Positions 26,444 through 34,484 of a stretch of DNA of 50,525 nt are shown piece by piece. Both the position numbers and the translations under genes were made by a program. Below the pieces are notes generated by a model. The model was given only the letters and a program-made list of their open reading frames with translations. It was not told the DNA's origin and ran no database searches. Source of the stretch: an uncultured Oscillospiraceae bacterium (lineage in GTDB: Bacteria; Bacillota_A; Clostridia; Oscillospirales; Oscillospiraceae); contig CAAEDK010000265.1 in assembly GCA_900754605.1 (NCBI GenBank), forward strand, positions 1 through 50,525, read 5' to 3'. Numbering within the stretch: the first letter of the stretch is position 1; each line of letters begins with the position of its first letter.

Positions 26444-26469
26444 AAGGCCGCCCCTAGGGGCGGCCTTTT
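26444..26469 (+). terminator. Terminator of glgP
   Basis: A perfect palindromic stem of 12 bp (AAGGCCGCCCCT/AGGGGCGGCCTT, 26444-26467) followed by TTTTC. Strong rho-independent signal. Confidence 0.85.
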
Positions 26470-26493
26470 CTGGTCAAAAAGTGCGCTTCCCCC

Positions 26494-26522
26494 TTGCCAA
26501 ATCTGAAAAAATGAAATACAAT
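26494..26522 (+). promoter_or_regulatory. Promoter of rpiB
   Basis: TTGCCA (26494-26499) and TACAAT (26517-26522) with 17 bp between. The leader is about 85 bases to the ATG of rpiB. Confidence 0.75.
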
Positions 26523-26607
26523 AGGGGGACAGAGAAACTATTGTGAAAACAGCGTGGGCCCGTCATATCTGACATCTGACGCTCCCCGCGGAGGAGGAAT
26601 TTTAAAT

Positions 26608-27045
26608 ATGATCTCTATTGCTTCGGACCATGGCGGTTACTGCCTCAAGGAGCATATTAAGGCCTATCTCACCGCCAAGGGCATCAACGTTTTGGACTGC
26701 GGCTGCGACAGTCAGGAGAGCTGCGACTACCCCATTTTTGCTAAGGCCGCTGCAGAGGCTGTGGCCGATGGCCGCTGCGAGAAGGGCATTGTGATCTGTA
26801 CCACTGGAATTGGTGTTTCCATCACCGCTAATAAGGTAAAGGGCATCCGCTGTGCGCTGTGCAGCGATTCCTACTGTGCTGAGATGACCCGCCGCCACAA
26901 TGACGCGAATATGCTGGCTATGGGAGCTGGTATCATTGGCCCCAATATGGCGGAACGTATTGTGGACGTGTTCCTGGATACCCAATTCGAGGGCGGCCGC
27001 CACGCCCGCCGAGTTGGTCTGGTCATGGATGTAGAGAAAAATTGA
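26608..27045 (+). CDS. rpiB: Ribose-5-phosphate isomerase B family protein
   Basis: A 145-residue RpiB/LacAB family sugar-phosphate isomerase of the pentose phosphate pathway. The sequence keeps the DHGG start (MISIASDHGGYCLKEHI), the active-site cysteine region (GIVICTTGIGVSITANK) and the DSYCAEMTRRHNDANMLAMG stretch typical of RpiB. The ATG at 26608 follows GGAGGAGGAATTTTAAAT. A frame extending to 26554 has no ribosome site. It sits by itself between two terminators. An allose- or galactose-6-phosphate isomerase role cannot be excluded by sequence alone. Confidence 0.88.
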   Translation: MISIASDHGGYCLKEHIKAYLTAKGINVLDCGCDSQESCDYPIFAKAAAEAVADGRCEKGIVICTTGIGVSITANKVKGIRCALCSDSYCAEMTRRHNDANMLAMGAGIIGPNMAERIVDVFLDTQFEGGRHARRVGLVMDVEKN

Positions 27046-27052
27046 TTTGATA

Positions 27053-27089
27053 ACAGGCCGGATGCGAATTGTATCCGGCCTGTTTCTTA
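27053..27089 (+). terminator. Terminator of rpiB
   Basis: An 11-bp stem (ACAGGCCGGAT with ATCCGGCCTGT, 27053-27063 and 27073-27083) followed by TTTCTT. Confidence 0.8.
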
Positions 27090-27132
27090 TCTGCTTGCAG
27101 CACGATGTTCCAATCGAGGGATCATGAGGATG

Positions 27133-27172
27133 AAAACCCCCGCCGGCCCCATTCGGGATCGGCGGGGGTTTT
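27133..27172 (-). terminator. Terminator of the permease/hydrolase operon
   Basis: A 13-bp stem (AAAACCCCCGCCG with CGGCGGGGGTTTT) just behind the leftward YfcC gene. It reads as a terminator on either strand. Confidence 0.75.
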
Positions 27173-27197
27173 ATATTTGGATCACGATTTTGCGGAC

Positions 27198-28592
27198 TCA
27201 CAGATAGACAAACACAGACAGGGCAATGAAGAAGGTCTGCAACGCCATCATGATTAGAAAGAGGGGCGCCATAAAACGGTACCACCTATCCAGGGGAACA
27301 CCCATCAGGCCGCAATTCAGAGTACAAGCGGTGGGCCAGAACATGTCAGAGAAACCGTCTCCGAAGCAGTAGGCCAGTACAGCAGTCTGGCGGCTCACAC
27401 CCACAATATCTGCCACTGGAGTCATGATTGGCATTGTGATGGTAGCCTGACTGGATGATCCAGTGATGAAAAAGTTGATGACATTTTGGAGAAACAGCAT
27501 TCCCACTGCAGAGAGCATTTTGTTCGAGGAATTGAGCAGCTGGGACAAACCGTAGACCACTGTGTCAGAAATCATAGCATCCTTCATCGTCAGCAGAATT
27601 CCCCGGGTAAACCCAATCACCAGGATCGAGGATACCACGGATTTCGTGGACTCAATAAATGTGTCACAAATTTCAGTGGCGGAATAGCCCCCCACCAGAC
27701 CAGAGATCACCGCCATCATCAGAAACATAGCCGAGATTTCATTGATATACCATCCCAGCTGAATGGTACCAAACAGCAGCATCCCGATAGTAACCAGGAA
27801 CAGCAGAAGGCACAGCTTTTGTCTCAGTGTGAAGGCTCCGTCTGACTCACTCACATCAGGCGGAGTAAACTCCATTGGAACACCGTACATAACGGACTGC
27901 TCCGGATGGGCCTTGACCTTTTTGGCATAACGCATGACATACCAAATCGCAGTCAACTGAAACACCAGAAAGACCACCAGGCGATAAAGAACTCCGGAGT
28001 TGATAGGGACCTCCGCAATACTTTGGGCAATGCCCACAGAGAACGGATTTGTGGTGGCAGCAGCAAAGCCGGTGGCCACACCTACATACACCACCGCCCC
28101 GCCAACAAGGGGGTCATATCCCAGGGCCAAACCCATTCCAACAAACACCGACACCAATCCATAGGTCTCTTCAAAAATCCCCAGAGTAGAACCCAGCACT
28201 CCGAAGAGCAGCATGAATACCGGAATCAGCAGATGGGTCCGGCCTCTCATCTTTCGGATCAACACATGGATCGCGCCACTTAATGTCCCATTTTTTGTGA
28301 GGATGTAGACGTAGCCATAAGCAAATACGATCAGGAACAGGATATCTGCCGCATCCACATATCCACGTTGGAGGGCCAAAAAGATATCGAACACCCCCGG
28401 CTTCTTTCCCTCCGTAAAGTGGAAAGAATCAGGGATCACCACAGTTCTCCCACTGACCGGATCCAGCTCACGGACATACTCCCCGGCCGGAATCAGATAG
28501 CACAGAGCGACCACTACAAGCAGGATGATTGTAAGGATCACATAGGTATGCGGCATTTTGATCTTGGAGAGCTTTTCTTTCCATCGGCGCAT
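27198..28592 (-). CDS. YfcC family permease (second copy)
   Basis: A 464-residue membrane protein of the YfcC/COG1288 ion transporter superfamily. An N-terminal PHTYVILT helix is followed by the IPAGEY signature and about 10-12 hydrophobic segments. Substrate is unproven; related proteins move amino acids, peptides or dicarboxylates. It is the last gene of the MerR-controlled operon and a close paralogue of the gene at 29886 (same IPAGEY, GFTRGIL and SSQATITMPIM segments). Retention of two copies suggests different substrates or a heteromeric role. Confidence 0.85.
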   Translation of the reverse strand: MRRWKEKLSKIKMPHTYVILTIILLVVVALCYLIPAGEYVRELDPVSGRTVVIPDSFHFTEGKKPGVFDIFLALQRGYVDAADILFLIVFAYGYVYILTKNGTLSGAIHVLIRKMRGRTHLLIPVFMLLFGVLGSTLGIFEETYGLVSVFVGMGLALGYDPLVGGAVVYVGVATGFAAATTNPFSVGIAQSIAEVPINSGVLYRLVVFLVFQLTAIWYVMRYAKKVKAHPEQSVMYGVPMEFTPPDVSESDGAFTLRQKLCLLLFLVTIGMLLFGTIQLGWYINEISAMFLMMAVISGLVGGYSATEICDTFIESTKSVVSSILVIGFTRGILLTMKDAMISDTVVYGLSQLLNSSNKMLSAVGMLFLQNVINFFITGSSSQATITMPIMTPVADIVGVSRQTAVLAYCFGDGFSDMFWPTACTLNCGLMGVPLDRWYRFMAPLFLIMMALQTFFIALSVFVYL

Positions 28593-28632
28593 GACCTGTT
28601 GCTCCCTTCCTAAAGCGGAATATTAGAATCGA

Positions 28633-29766
28633 TCAGCACATGGCCTTTCCGGACAGGAATACCTGCTCCACATGAGCCTGGTAGGCAAAGGGGTGCTGAT
28701 CCCATACTACGATATCGGCGTCCTTGCCTGCTGTCAGGCTGCCCTTCCGATCATCGATGCCCAGCACCTCAGCCGGATTGATGGTGACCGCCTTCAGTCC
28801 CTCCAGCTCATCCATGCCGTCACGCACAGACAGTGCAGCGTAGACCGGCAGATAGTACAGAGGAGTGACATCATGGTCAGCGGTAATGCAAACCTTCAGT
28901 CCGGCGCGGCTCAGAACCCCAGCGGTCTCATAAGTCTTGTTCCAAGTCTCATGCTTGGAGCGGGGGGTCATACCGGGGCCTACGATCACCGGATAGGGGA
29001 ACTTGGCCAGGTAATCAGCGACGGCAATCCCGTCGGTGCAGTGGACGAGAACCAGGTCTACATCGTACTCCTGGGCGATGCGGATGGCTGTGCAGATATC
29101 GTCGGAACGGTGGGCGTGCATGTGGATCGGCATCTCCTTGTTCAGGACCTTCAGCATATTTTCCATACCGAGATCCCGCTTGAACCAGCTGCCGCTCTTC
29201 TCCGCCTCCTCTTTATCATGGCGGTACTCAATGGCGTCCTCCAGGCACTTGCGCAGGTGATAGGCCACACCCATGCGGGACTCAAAGCCATGCTTGGCAG
29301 TCTTGGGGTTCTCGCCCACGCTGCACTTCATGGCGGTGTAGCGCCGCAGGAGCATCTCGTCGGCCACCGTGCCGTTCAGGGTAATGGTGGAGGCAACGCC
29401 GCCCACCACGCCATCGCTGCCGGGGCAGACGCAGGCAGCGGTGACACCGGCCCGAACAGAATCCATCACTGCCCGATCGAAGGGATAGATACCGTCCAGC
29501 ACCTCCAACTCCGGGGTCAGGGCACCGGAGTAGTCACAGCAGTCATCCCCGATGCTGCCCATACCCTCCTCACTGATGCAGATGTGGCTGTGGGCGTCAA
29601 TCATACCGGGGGTAACATACTTTCCAGAGGCGTCAAAGATCTCTTCCCCCTCAGCAGCCTGAAGCTCAGGAGCAATCTCCTTGATTTTCCCATTTTCTAC
29701 ACGGATATCGCGCAGGACAAACTCGCCCTCCTCAAACAGCAACACATTACCATGCTTTACAATCAT
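28633..29766 (-). CDS. Amidohydrolase (COG1228 type metallohydrolase)
   Basis: A 377-residue amidohydrolase with an N-terminal composite domain (KYVTPGMIDAHSHI), the HxH metal site in DAHSHICI, further metal or substrate residues in HMHAHRSDD and an aspartate in ITADHD, and the C-terminal GSLTAGKDADIVVWD segment of the family. It likely hydrolyses a cyclic amide, imidazolone or dipeptide-like substrate; I cannot name which. I set the start at ATG 29766 with AAAGGGGAACTGAAT upstream; extension to 29805 has no site. It lies between two YfcC permeases, so the substrate is probably imported by them. Confidence 0.85.
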   Translation of the reverse strand: MIVKHGNVLLFEEGEFVLRDIRVENGKIKEIAPELQAAEGEEIFDASGKYVTPGMIDAHSHICISEEGMGSIGDDCCDYSGALTPELEVLDGIYPFDRAVMDSVRAGVTAACVCPGSDGVVGGVASTITLNGTVADEMLLRRYTAMKCSVGENPKTAKHGFESRMGVAYHLRKCLEDAIEYRHDKEEAEKSGSWFKRDLGMENMLKVLNKEMPIHMHAHRSDDICTAIRIAQEYDVDLVLVHCTDGIAVADYLAKFPYPVIVGPGMTPRSKHETWNKTYETAGVLSRAGLKVCITADHDVTPLYYLPVYAALSVRDGMDELEGLKAVTINPAEVLGIDDRKGSLTAGKDADIVVWDQHPFAYQAHVEQVFLSGKAMC

Positions 29767-29800
29767 ATTCAGTTCCCCTTTCTTGGTTTTCGGTGGATAG

Positions 29801-29843
29801 GGCAATAAGGATACAGAAGTCAGCCTTCCATATCCTTATTGCC
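29801..29843 (-). promoter_or_regulatory. Inverted repeat between permease 1 and amidohydrolase
   Basis: GGCAATAAGGATA (29801-29813) and TATCCTTATTGCC (29831-29843) form a perfect 13-bp stem with a 17-base loop. No U-tract follows in the leftward transcript, so it is not a strong terminator. It may stabilise mRNA ends or reduce read-through from the first permease. Confidence 0.55.
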
Positions 29844-29885
29844 AGTATGTTTCAGTTCACCCCAAACTGGGGTAAAAAGCTGTTT

Positions 29886-31298
29886 TTAATAGCCGATCCA
29901 GACGGCGATGGTCATGAACACAAACTCCAGAACCAGCATCATCAAGAACAGCGGGGTAACGAAGCGGTACCACTTGTTCAGAGGCACACCACCCATCAGG
30001 CCGCAGCACAGTGCGCAGGAGGTGGGCCAGAAGCAGTCGGCGAAACCGTTACCAAACTGATAGGCCAGCACCGCAATCTGCTTGCTCAGACCAACCAGCT
30101 CCGCAGTAGGAGCCATGATGGGCATCGTAATGGTAGCCTGGCTGGTGGAGCCGTTAATGAAGAACTTGATAATATTCTGCAGGAACAGCATTCCGTAAGC
30201 AGCAACATACTTGCTTGCACCATCCAGCACGTTCACCAGACCATATACAATGGTGTCAGTGATGCAGCCCTGCTTCATCAGAATCAGGATACCGCGGGTA
30301 AAGCCGACGATCAGCATGGAAGAGACCATAGACTTGGTGGACTCAATGAAAGTCTTGCAGATCTCAGTGGCAGAGTAACCGCTGATGATACCGGCAATCA
30401 CCATCGCCATCAGGAACAGAGCTGCGATCTCGTTCACATACCAGCCCAGCTCCAGCACGGAGTAGGTCAAAAAGCCGATGACACCGAAGAACTCCAGCAG
30501 GCACAGCTTCTGACGAGTGGTCATCTTGACCTCGTCCAGGCTGTTGATGCCCTTCATCTCCACGCTGTCCACAGCAATTCCCTTTAGCAGAGAGCGAGCG
30601 GGATCCGCCTTGACCCGGCGGGCATAGCGCATGACGTAGAAGATAGCCAGCGCCTCAAAGGCGATAAAGATCAGCCAGCGGAACTCCATGCCGGAGTACA
30701 GCTCTACACCAGCCACATCCTGTGCCACTGCAATATTGTAGGGGTTGGTGGTTCCGGCAGCATAACCGATGGAAACACCCAGGAAAATAATGGCGCCGCC
30801 TACAATGGCATCATAGCCCAGAGCCATAAAAATTCCTACAAAGACCGGGAATAGACCGTAGACTTCCTCATAAATACCCATGGTGGAGCCCAGGATACCC
30901 AGCACCAGCATAGTAATGGGGATCAGAAGGGAGACCCGAGATCCGATTTTCCGAACCATCGTTCCCAAAGCCGCATCCATGGTTCCATTCTTGGTCAGCA
31001 CATAAACAAAGCCATACGCAAAGATGATCAGGAACATGATATTGGCCGCATCCACATAGCCCTCCTGAAGGGCCAGGAACAGGTCAAAAATGCCCGGGGC
31101 CTCCACATCAATCTCATGATAGGAGTCGGCCACGACTACCATCTTTCCAGAAACCGGATCCTCCACTCGGTCATATTCACCAGCGGGGATGATGTGGGTC
31201 AGGACGAGCATCAGCACCATGATCGAGATCAGGATCACATAGGTGTGAGGCATTTTGAATTGAAATTTCTTCTTTTCTTTTTTCTCGGTGTTTTCCAT
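29886..31298 (-). CDS. YfcC family permease (first copy)
   Basis: A 470-residue membrane protein of the YfcC superfamily, starting with a charged cytosolic tail (MENTEKKEKKKFQFKMPHTYV) and then the IPAGEY segment and about 11 hydrophobic helices. Motifs such as STMGIYEEVYGL and STSQATITMPIM match the second copy. I set the start at ATG 31298 because GAGGAG lies 6 bases upstream; the ATG at 31304 would be too close. It is the first gene of the operon driven by the 19-bp-spacer promoter at 31403-31433. Likely imports the substrate of the amidohydrolase. Confidence 0.85.
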   Translation of the reverse strand: MENTEKKEKKKFQFKMPHTYVILISIMVLMLVLTHIIPAGEYDRVEDPVSGKMVVVADSYHEIDVEAPGIFDLFLALQEGYVDAANIMFLIIFAYGFVYVLTKNGTMDAALGTMVRKIGSRVSLLIPITMLVLGILGSTMGIYEEVYGLFPVFVGIFMALGYDAIVGGAIIFLGVSIGYAAGTTNPYNIAVAQDVAGVELYSGMEFRWLIFIAFEALAIFYVMRYARRVKADPARSLLKGIAVDSVEMKGINSLDEVKMTTRQKLCLLEFFGVIGFLTYSVLELGWYVNEIAALFLMAMVIAGIISGYSATEICKTFIESTKSMVSSMLIVGFTRGILILMKQGCITDTIVYGLVNVLDGASKYVAAYGMLFLQNIIKFFINGSTSQATITMPIMAPTAELVGLSKQIAVLAYQFGNGFADCFWPTSCALCCGLMGGVPLNKWYRFVTPLFLMMLVLEFVFMTIAVWIGY

Positions 31299-31402
31299 AG
31301 CCATCTCCTCATTTCTCTAAATTTACAACAAACACACATTCGGAGCCGGCAAACGTTCATCAAGGTTTGACTTCGTTTCCAGCTCCGTGGTCATACTTCC
31401 AA

Positions 31403-31433
31403 ATCATATACCTTCAAGTAGGTTGAATGTCAA
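31403..31433 (-). promoter_or_regulatory. MerR-type 19-bp-spacer promoter of the permease operon
   Basis: Read leftward there is a -35 TTGACA (31433-31428) and a -10 TATGAT (31408-31403) separated by 19 bp. The spacer holds the perfect dyad TTCAA-CCTAC-TTGAA. Over-long spacers with a central dyad are the hallmark of promoters that MerR family activators twist into a usable shape. The -35 shares one base with the -35 of the opposite merR promoter. Confidence 0.75.
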
Positions 31434-31451
31434 TAGAAAACATGGTAAAAT
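31423..31451 (+). promoter_or_regulatory. Promoter of the merR gene
   Basis: TTGAAT (31423-31428) and TAAAAT (31446-31451) lie 17 bp apart, 27 bp before the start of the regulator. Its -35 lies inside the operator dyad, so binding of the regulator would also affect its own synthesis. Confidence 0.7.
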
Positions 31452-31478
31452 AGAAAAAAAGTTCTTTAGAGGTGTAGT

Positions 31479-32219
31479 ATGGAGGATATTTTTTCCATTG
31501 GAGAGGTGTCCAAGCTGTTAGACATACCACCGGCAACGATCCGTTTCTGGGAGCAGGAAGGTTTGATTTCTCCCCCAAAAGGAGCAAACCGCTACCGCAA
31601 CTATGGTCCCCGGGAACTGGCGGAGATTGCAGATGTGGTCTTTCTGCGTAATTCTGGGGTTCCGGTGAAACAGATCCTGCAAATGCGAGGTTTTGATCTG
31701 GAGCAGTATCAAGATGGACTGCGCCAGATGGAGCATCACATGCGTGCCCACCTAGAGTCTTGCCAGCGGATCTGTGAACAGATTCAAAAGCAGACCTGCA
31801 ACACGCAGGAGATTTTGCGTCTCCAGCAGGACCCATACCAACCGGAGGAGGTCCCTTTTGAGCAGATCGCCCGCTTTGACTTCCATGAACGTGAAAAACT
31901 CCTGCTGTACAGCAGCGATCCCACAGTGTATGTCCGGTACTTTGACACCAGGGATATGTCCAGCGAGACTCGCTGTATTGTGATGCCCCCAAATATGACT
32001 GGATCAGATCTCCTGTGGACAAAACAAAAAGGAAGCACATTTTTGACTTTTTTGATTCGAGAACGTGTCGATTGGGATTATCGAAGTGATGTCTTAGAGG
32101 CGTTAAACGAAGTACAAACACAGTACCATACTGGAATTCTACTGGCACAGTACCTTCTTACCGCAGTGGAGCAGGGCGAGCGGACAGACTTTCTAAAGGG
32201 GTATATCCAAATCCTTTGA
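31479..32219 (+). CDS. MerR family transcriptional regulator
   Basis: A 246-residue MerR regulator. Residues 1-75 form the winged HTH (FSIGEVSKLLDIPPATIRFWEQEGLI, then NRYRNYG); a coiled helix follows (about 75-115); the C-terminal domain (about 130-246) is a possible effector-binding domain with aromatic and acidic residues, unlike metal-sensing members, which have C-terminal cysteines. The ATG follows AGAGGTGTAGT. Divergent to the permease operon, it is the obvious regulator of the 19-bp-spacer promoter. The inducer may be the substrate of the amidohydrolase. Confidence 0.85.
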   Translation: MEDIFSIGEVSKLLDIPPATIRFWEQEGLISPPKGANRYRNYGPRELAEIADVVFLRNSGVPVKQILQMRGFDLEQYQDGLRQMEHHMRAHLESCQRICEQIQKQTCNTQEILRLQQDPYQPEEVPFEQIARFDFHEREKLLLYSSDPTVYVRYFDTRDMSSETRCIVMPPNMTGSDLLWTKQKGSTFLTFLIRERVDWDYRSDVLEALNEVQTQYHTGILLAQYLLTAVEQGERTDFLKGYIQIL

Positions 32220-32246
32220 CCGCTTCATCTGTTCTCCCAAATAATT

Positions 32247-32286
32247 AGTGCCCTGCCGTTAGTATCTGTCGGCGGGGCACTTTATT
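32247..32286 (+). terminator. Terminator of merR
   Basis: A 12-bp stem with one G-T pair (AGTGCCCTGCCG with CGGCGGGGCACT) followed by TTATT. Confidence 0.75.
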
Positions 32287-32400
32287 ATGCTAGTCACTCC
32301 CGATTGATGAGGACGCTACCGAATTTTTACTCACCCTGGAAATATTCGCAGAAAACCGGCTTTTCCTTCACTGGGGCAACGTGTAATCATGGCCATCGTA

Positions 32401-32430
32401 AAAAAGAAGCGGGCCTCTTACGAGGCCCGC
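32401..32430 (-). terminator. Terminator of pta
   Basis: In the leftward transcript a 9-bp stem (GCGGGCCTC with GAGGCCCGC, 32430-32409) is followed by TTCTTTTT. It lies 25 bp behind the pta stop. Confidence 0.85.
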
Positions 32431-32455
32431 CGAACTATTTGAGAAAACCCAACCC

Positions 32456-33430
32456 TCACGCCAGGGCAGCGGTAATGATGGCCATAGAATAGACCTCCTG
32501 GGCATTGCAGCCGCGGGACAGGTCGTTGATCGGAGCGTTCAGGCCCAGCAGGATGGGGCCGTAAGCCTCAAAACCGCCCAGGCGCTGGGCGATCTTGTAG
32601 CCGATATTGCCGGCGTTGATGTCGGGGAAGATGAAGGTGTTGGCATAGCCGGCCACCTTGGAGTCGGGGCACTTGGTCTTAGCTACGCGGGGAGAGACGG
32701 CGGCATCAAACTGCATCTCGCCGTCCACGAGGAACTCAGGCATCGCAGCCTTGGCCTTCTCACAGGCGTTGCGCATCTTGTCCACGTCCTCGCCCTTGCC
32801 GGAGCCGAAGGTGGAGTAGCTGAGGAATGCAACCTTGGGGTCGATGCCGAAGATCTGGGCACACTCTGCGGTCTCCTTCGCAATCTCCACCAGCTCATCC
32901 TCGTTGGGCTTGATGTTGATGGCGCAGTCGCCCATAGCCAGAACATCGTTATCACCGGTTGCGGAGGGGCGAACCAGAATAAAGCAGGAGGAGACGATCT
33001 TGTTGCCAGGCTTGGTCTTGACCAGCTGGAGAGCGGGACGAACGGTATCGGCAGTGGAGTAGGTAGCGCCGCCCAGCAGGGCGTCGGCCTCGCCCATAGC
33101 CACCAGCATGGTACCGAAGTAGTTCCCCTTCTTCAGAGCGCTCCGGCACTCATCCTCGGTCATCTTGCCCTTGCGCAGCTCCACCATCTTGGCCACCATG
33201 GCATCCATGTTCTCGTAATTTTCGGGATCGACAATGATCGCGCCACGGATGTTGAAGCCGGCGTCCTCGGCGGCGGCCCGGACAGCCTCTTCATTGCCTA
33301 CCAGCACAGGGGTCAGGAACGTACCGGACAGCAGGCGGGCGGAGGCCTCCAGGATCCGGGAGTCGGTACCCTCTGTGAACACAATCTTGCGTGGATGTGC
33401 CTTCAGAATATCGATGAGCTTCTTGAACAT
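32456..33430 (-). CDS. pta: Phosphate acetyltransferase
   Basis: A 324-residue Pta that interconverts acetyl-CoA and acetyl phosphate, used for acetate formation in fermentation. Motifs of the family are visible: VFTEGTDSRILEAS at the start, MGEADALLGGATYSTADTVRPALQ, and SYSTFGSGKGEDVDKM, GYANTFIFPDINAGNIGYKIAQRL near the end. It has its own promoter (33490-33518). Acetate kinase is not in the window. The leader lies opposite to the XRE gene's promoter. Confidence 0.96.
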   Translation of the reverse strand: MFKKLIDILKAHPRKIVFTEGTDSRILEASARLLSGTFLTPVLVGNEEAVRAAAEDAGFNIRGAIIVDPENYENMDAMVAKMVELRKGKMTEDECRSALKKGNYFGTMLVAMGEADALLGGATYSTADTVRPALQLVKTKPGNKIVSSCFILVRPSATGDNDVLAMGDCAINIKPNEDELVEIAKETAECAQIFGIDPKVAFLSYSTFGSGKGEDVDKMRNACEKAKAAMPEFLVDGEMQFDAAVSPRVAKTKCPDSKVAGYANTFIFPDINAGNIGYKIAQRLGGFEAYGPILLGLNAPINDLSRGCNAQEVYSMAIITAALA

Positions 33431-33489
33431 ACTGAACCATTCCTTCCAAAACTGAACTTTCAGACGTAAAACGCCTGTTTGCTGGGTCT

Positions 33490-33518
33490 ATGGTAGCATT
33501 TTTTATGTTGAAATGCAA
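33490..33518 (-). promoter_or_regulatory. Promoter of pta
   Basis: Leftward, TTGCAT (33518-33513) and TACCAT (33495-33490) are 17 bp apart, about 60 bases before the start of pta. Confidence 0.65.
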
Positions 33519-33595
33519 GGGTAACTACCCCTCTATTTTGCCTGATTTTGAAGTGCTTCATCCGAAAAAAATCGCCGAAATTTTGCAAAAAGCTC

Positions 33596-33624
33596 TTTAC
33601 GACAGGTATATGGTCGTTTATACT
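33596..33624 (+). promoter_or_regulatory. Promoter of the XRE regulator gene
   Basis: TTTACG (33596-33601) and TATACT (33619-33624) are 17 bp apart and 38 bp upstream of the start. Confidence 0.6.
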
Positions 33625-33661
33625 ATACCAAGTGTATTGATTCTGGTATGAGGTGAGAAAT

Positions 33662-34372
33662 TTGAACGCAGAATTTTCCCGCACACTGTCGTTGCTGCGG
33701 CAGGAAAAAGGCGTTAGCCAGCGCACCGCCGCCGGCATTCTGGGCATTTCACAAGCTCTGCTGTCCCATTATGAAAATGGGATCCGGGAGCCGGGATTGG
33801 CCTTCGTGGTAAAAGCCTGTGACTACTACGGTGTCTCCGCCGACTATCTGTTGGGCCGGACCCTGACCCGGGACGGCACCACAATCGGGACCGAGGAGCT
33901 CTACGACATTAGCGATGAGAAGGACAATTCCATGCGGGGTTCTGTACTGGCCCTGCTGTCGAAAAAGTTGCTGGTCAATTCGGTCGGAATGCTCTTTGAC
34001 CTTTTGGGCAAGACTGGCAGCCGTGAGGCCATCCGGGCAGCATCAAACTATCTGTCCACCGCTCTGTATCAGGTGTACCGAAACCTGTACCACGCAAACC
34101 CTGCCAACAATCCGGATTTTTTCTCTGTCACTCAGCGGCACTTCATGGCCGGTCTGGCCGATGCCGATCTGCATATGAGCGAGGTGGAGTTGATCGATGC
34201 TCTGGCTGCCCATGTAAAGGAGAAAGGCCAGATGCCGGAGATGGACCACGCCGCCCTGGCCCGGGACTATCCGGTGTTGTATCAGTCCATGCTCCAGCTG
34301 ATCCATAACTCCGGAGAGCGCATCAACCAGTTGATGGAAGGCCGCGAAGTCAAAAACGAGAAAAAGAAGTAG
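33662..34372 (+). CDS. XRE-family helix-turn-helix regulator
   Basis: A 236-residue protein. The N-terminal 65 residues form an XRE/Cro HTH (RTLSLLRQEKGVSQRTAAGILGISQALLSHYENG, then YYGVSADYLLGRT); the rest is a helical domain with no recognised family (from about residue 90). The start is a TTG at 33662 with a near-perfect GAGGTGA just upstream; an in-frame GTG at 33653 has no site in front. It is divergent to pta and could regulate it, but no operator was identified. A phage origin is not supported, as it lies among housekeeping genes. Confidence 0.75.
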   Translation: MNAEFSRTLSLLRQEKGVSQRTAAGILGISQALLSHYENGIREPGLAFVVKACDYYGVSADYLLGRTLTRDGTTIGTEELYDISDEKDNSMRGSVLALLSKKLLVNSVGMLFDLLGKTGSREAIRAASNYLSTALYQVYRNLYHANPANNPDFFSVTQRHFMAGLADADLHMSEVELIDALAAHVKEKGQMPEMDHAALARDYPVLYQSMLQLIHNSGERINQLMEGREVKNEKKK

Positions 34373-34484
34373 TCTCTGAGGCACTTCTGGGATCCCGGTG
34401 AACTGATTTTATAATGCTCCATCTGGTGTGCCCCATCTATGTAATGGGCCCTGGGTGGATTTTCCCAAGGAGGTTTTCTGTTTT

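Noticed and set aside
28672..29808. A 378-codon plus-strand frame opposite the amidohydrolase
   Set aside because: Antisense to a clear metal-binding hydrolase with all motifs; composition is that of a shadow frame.
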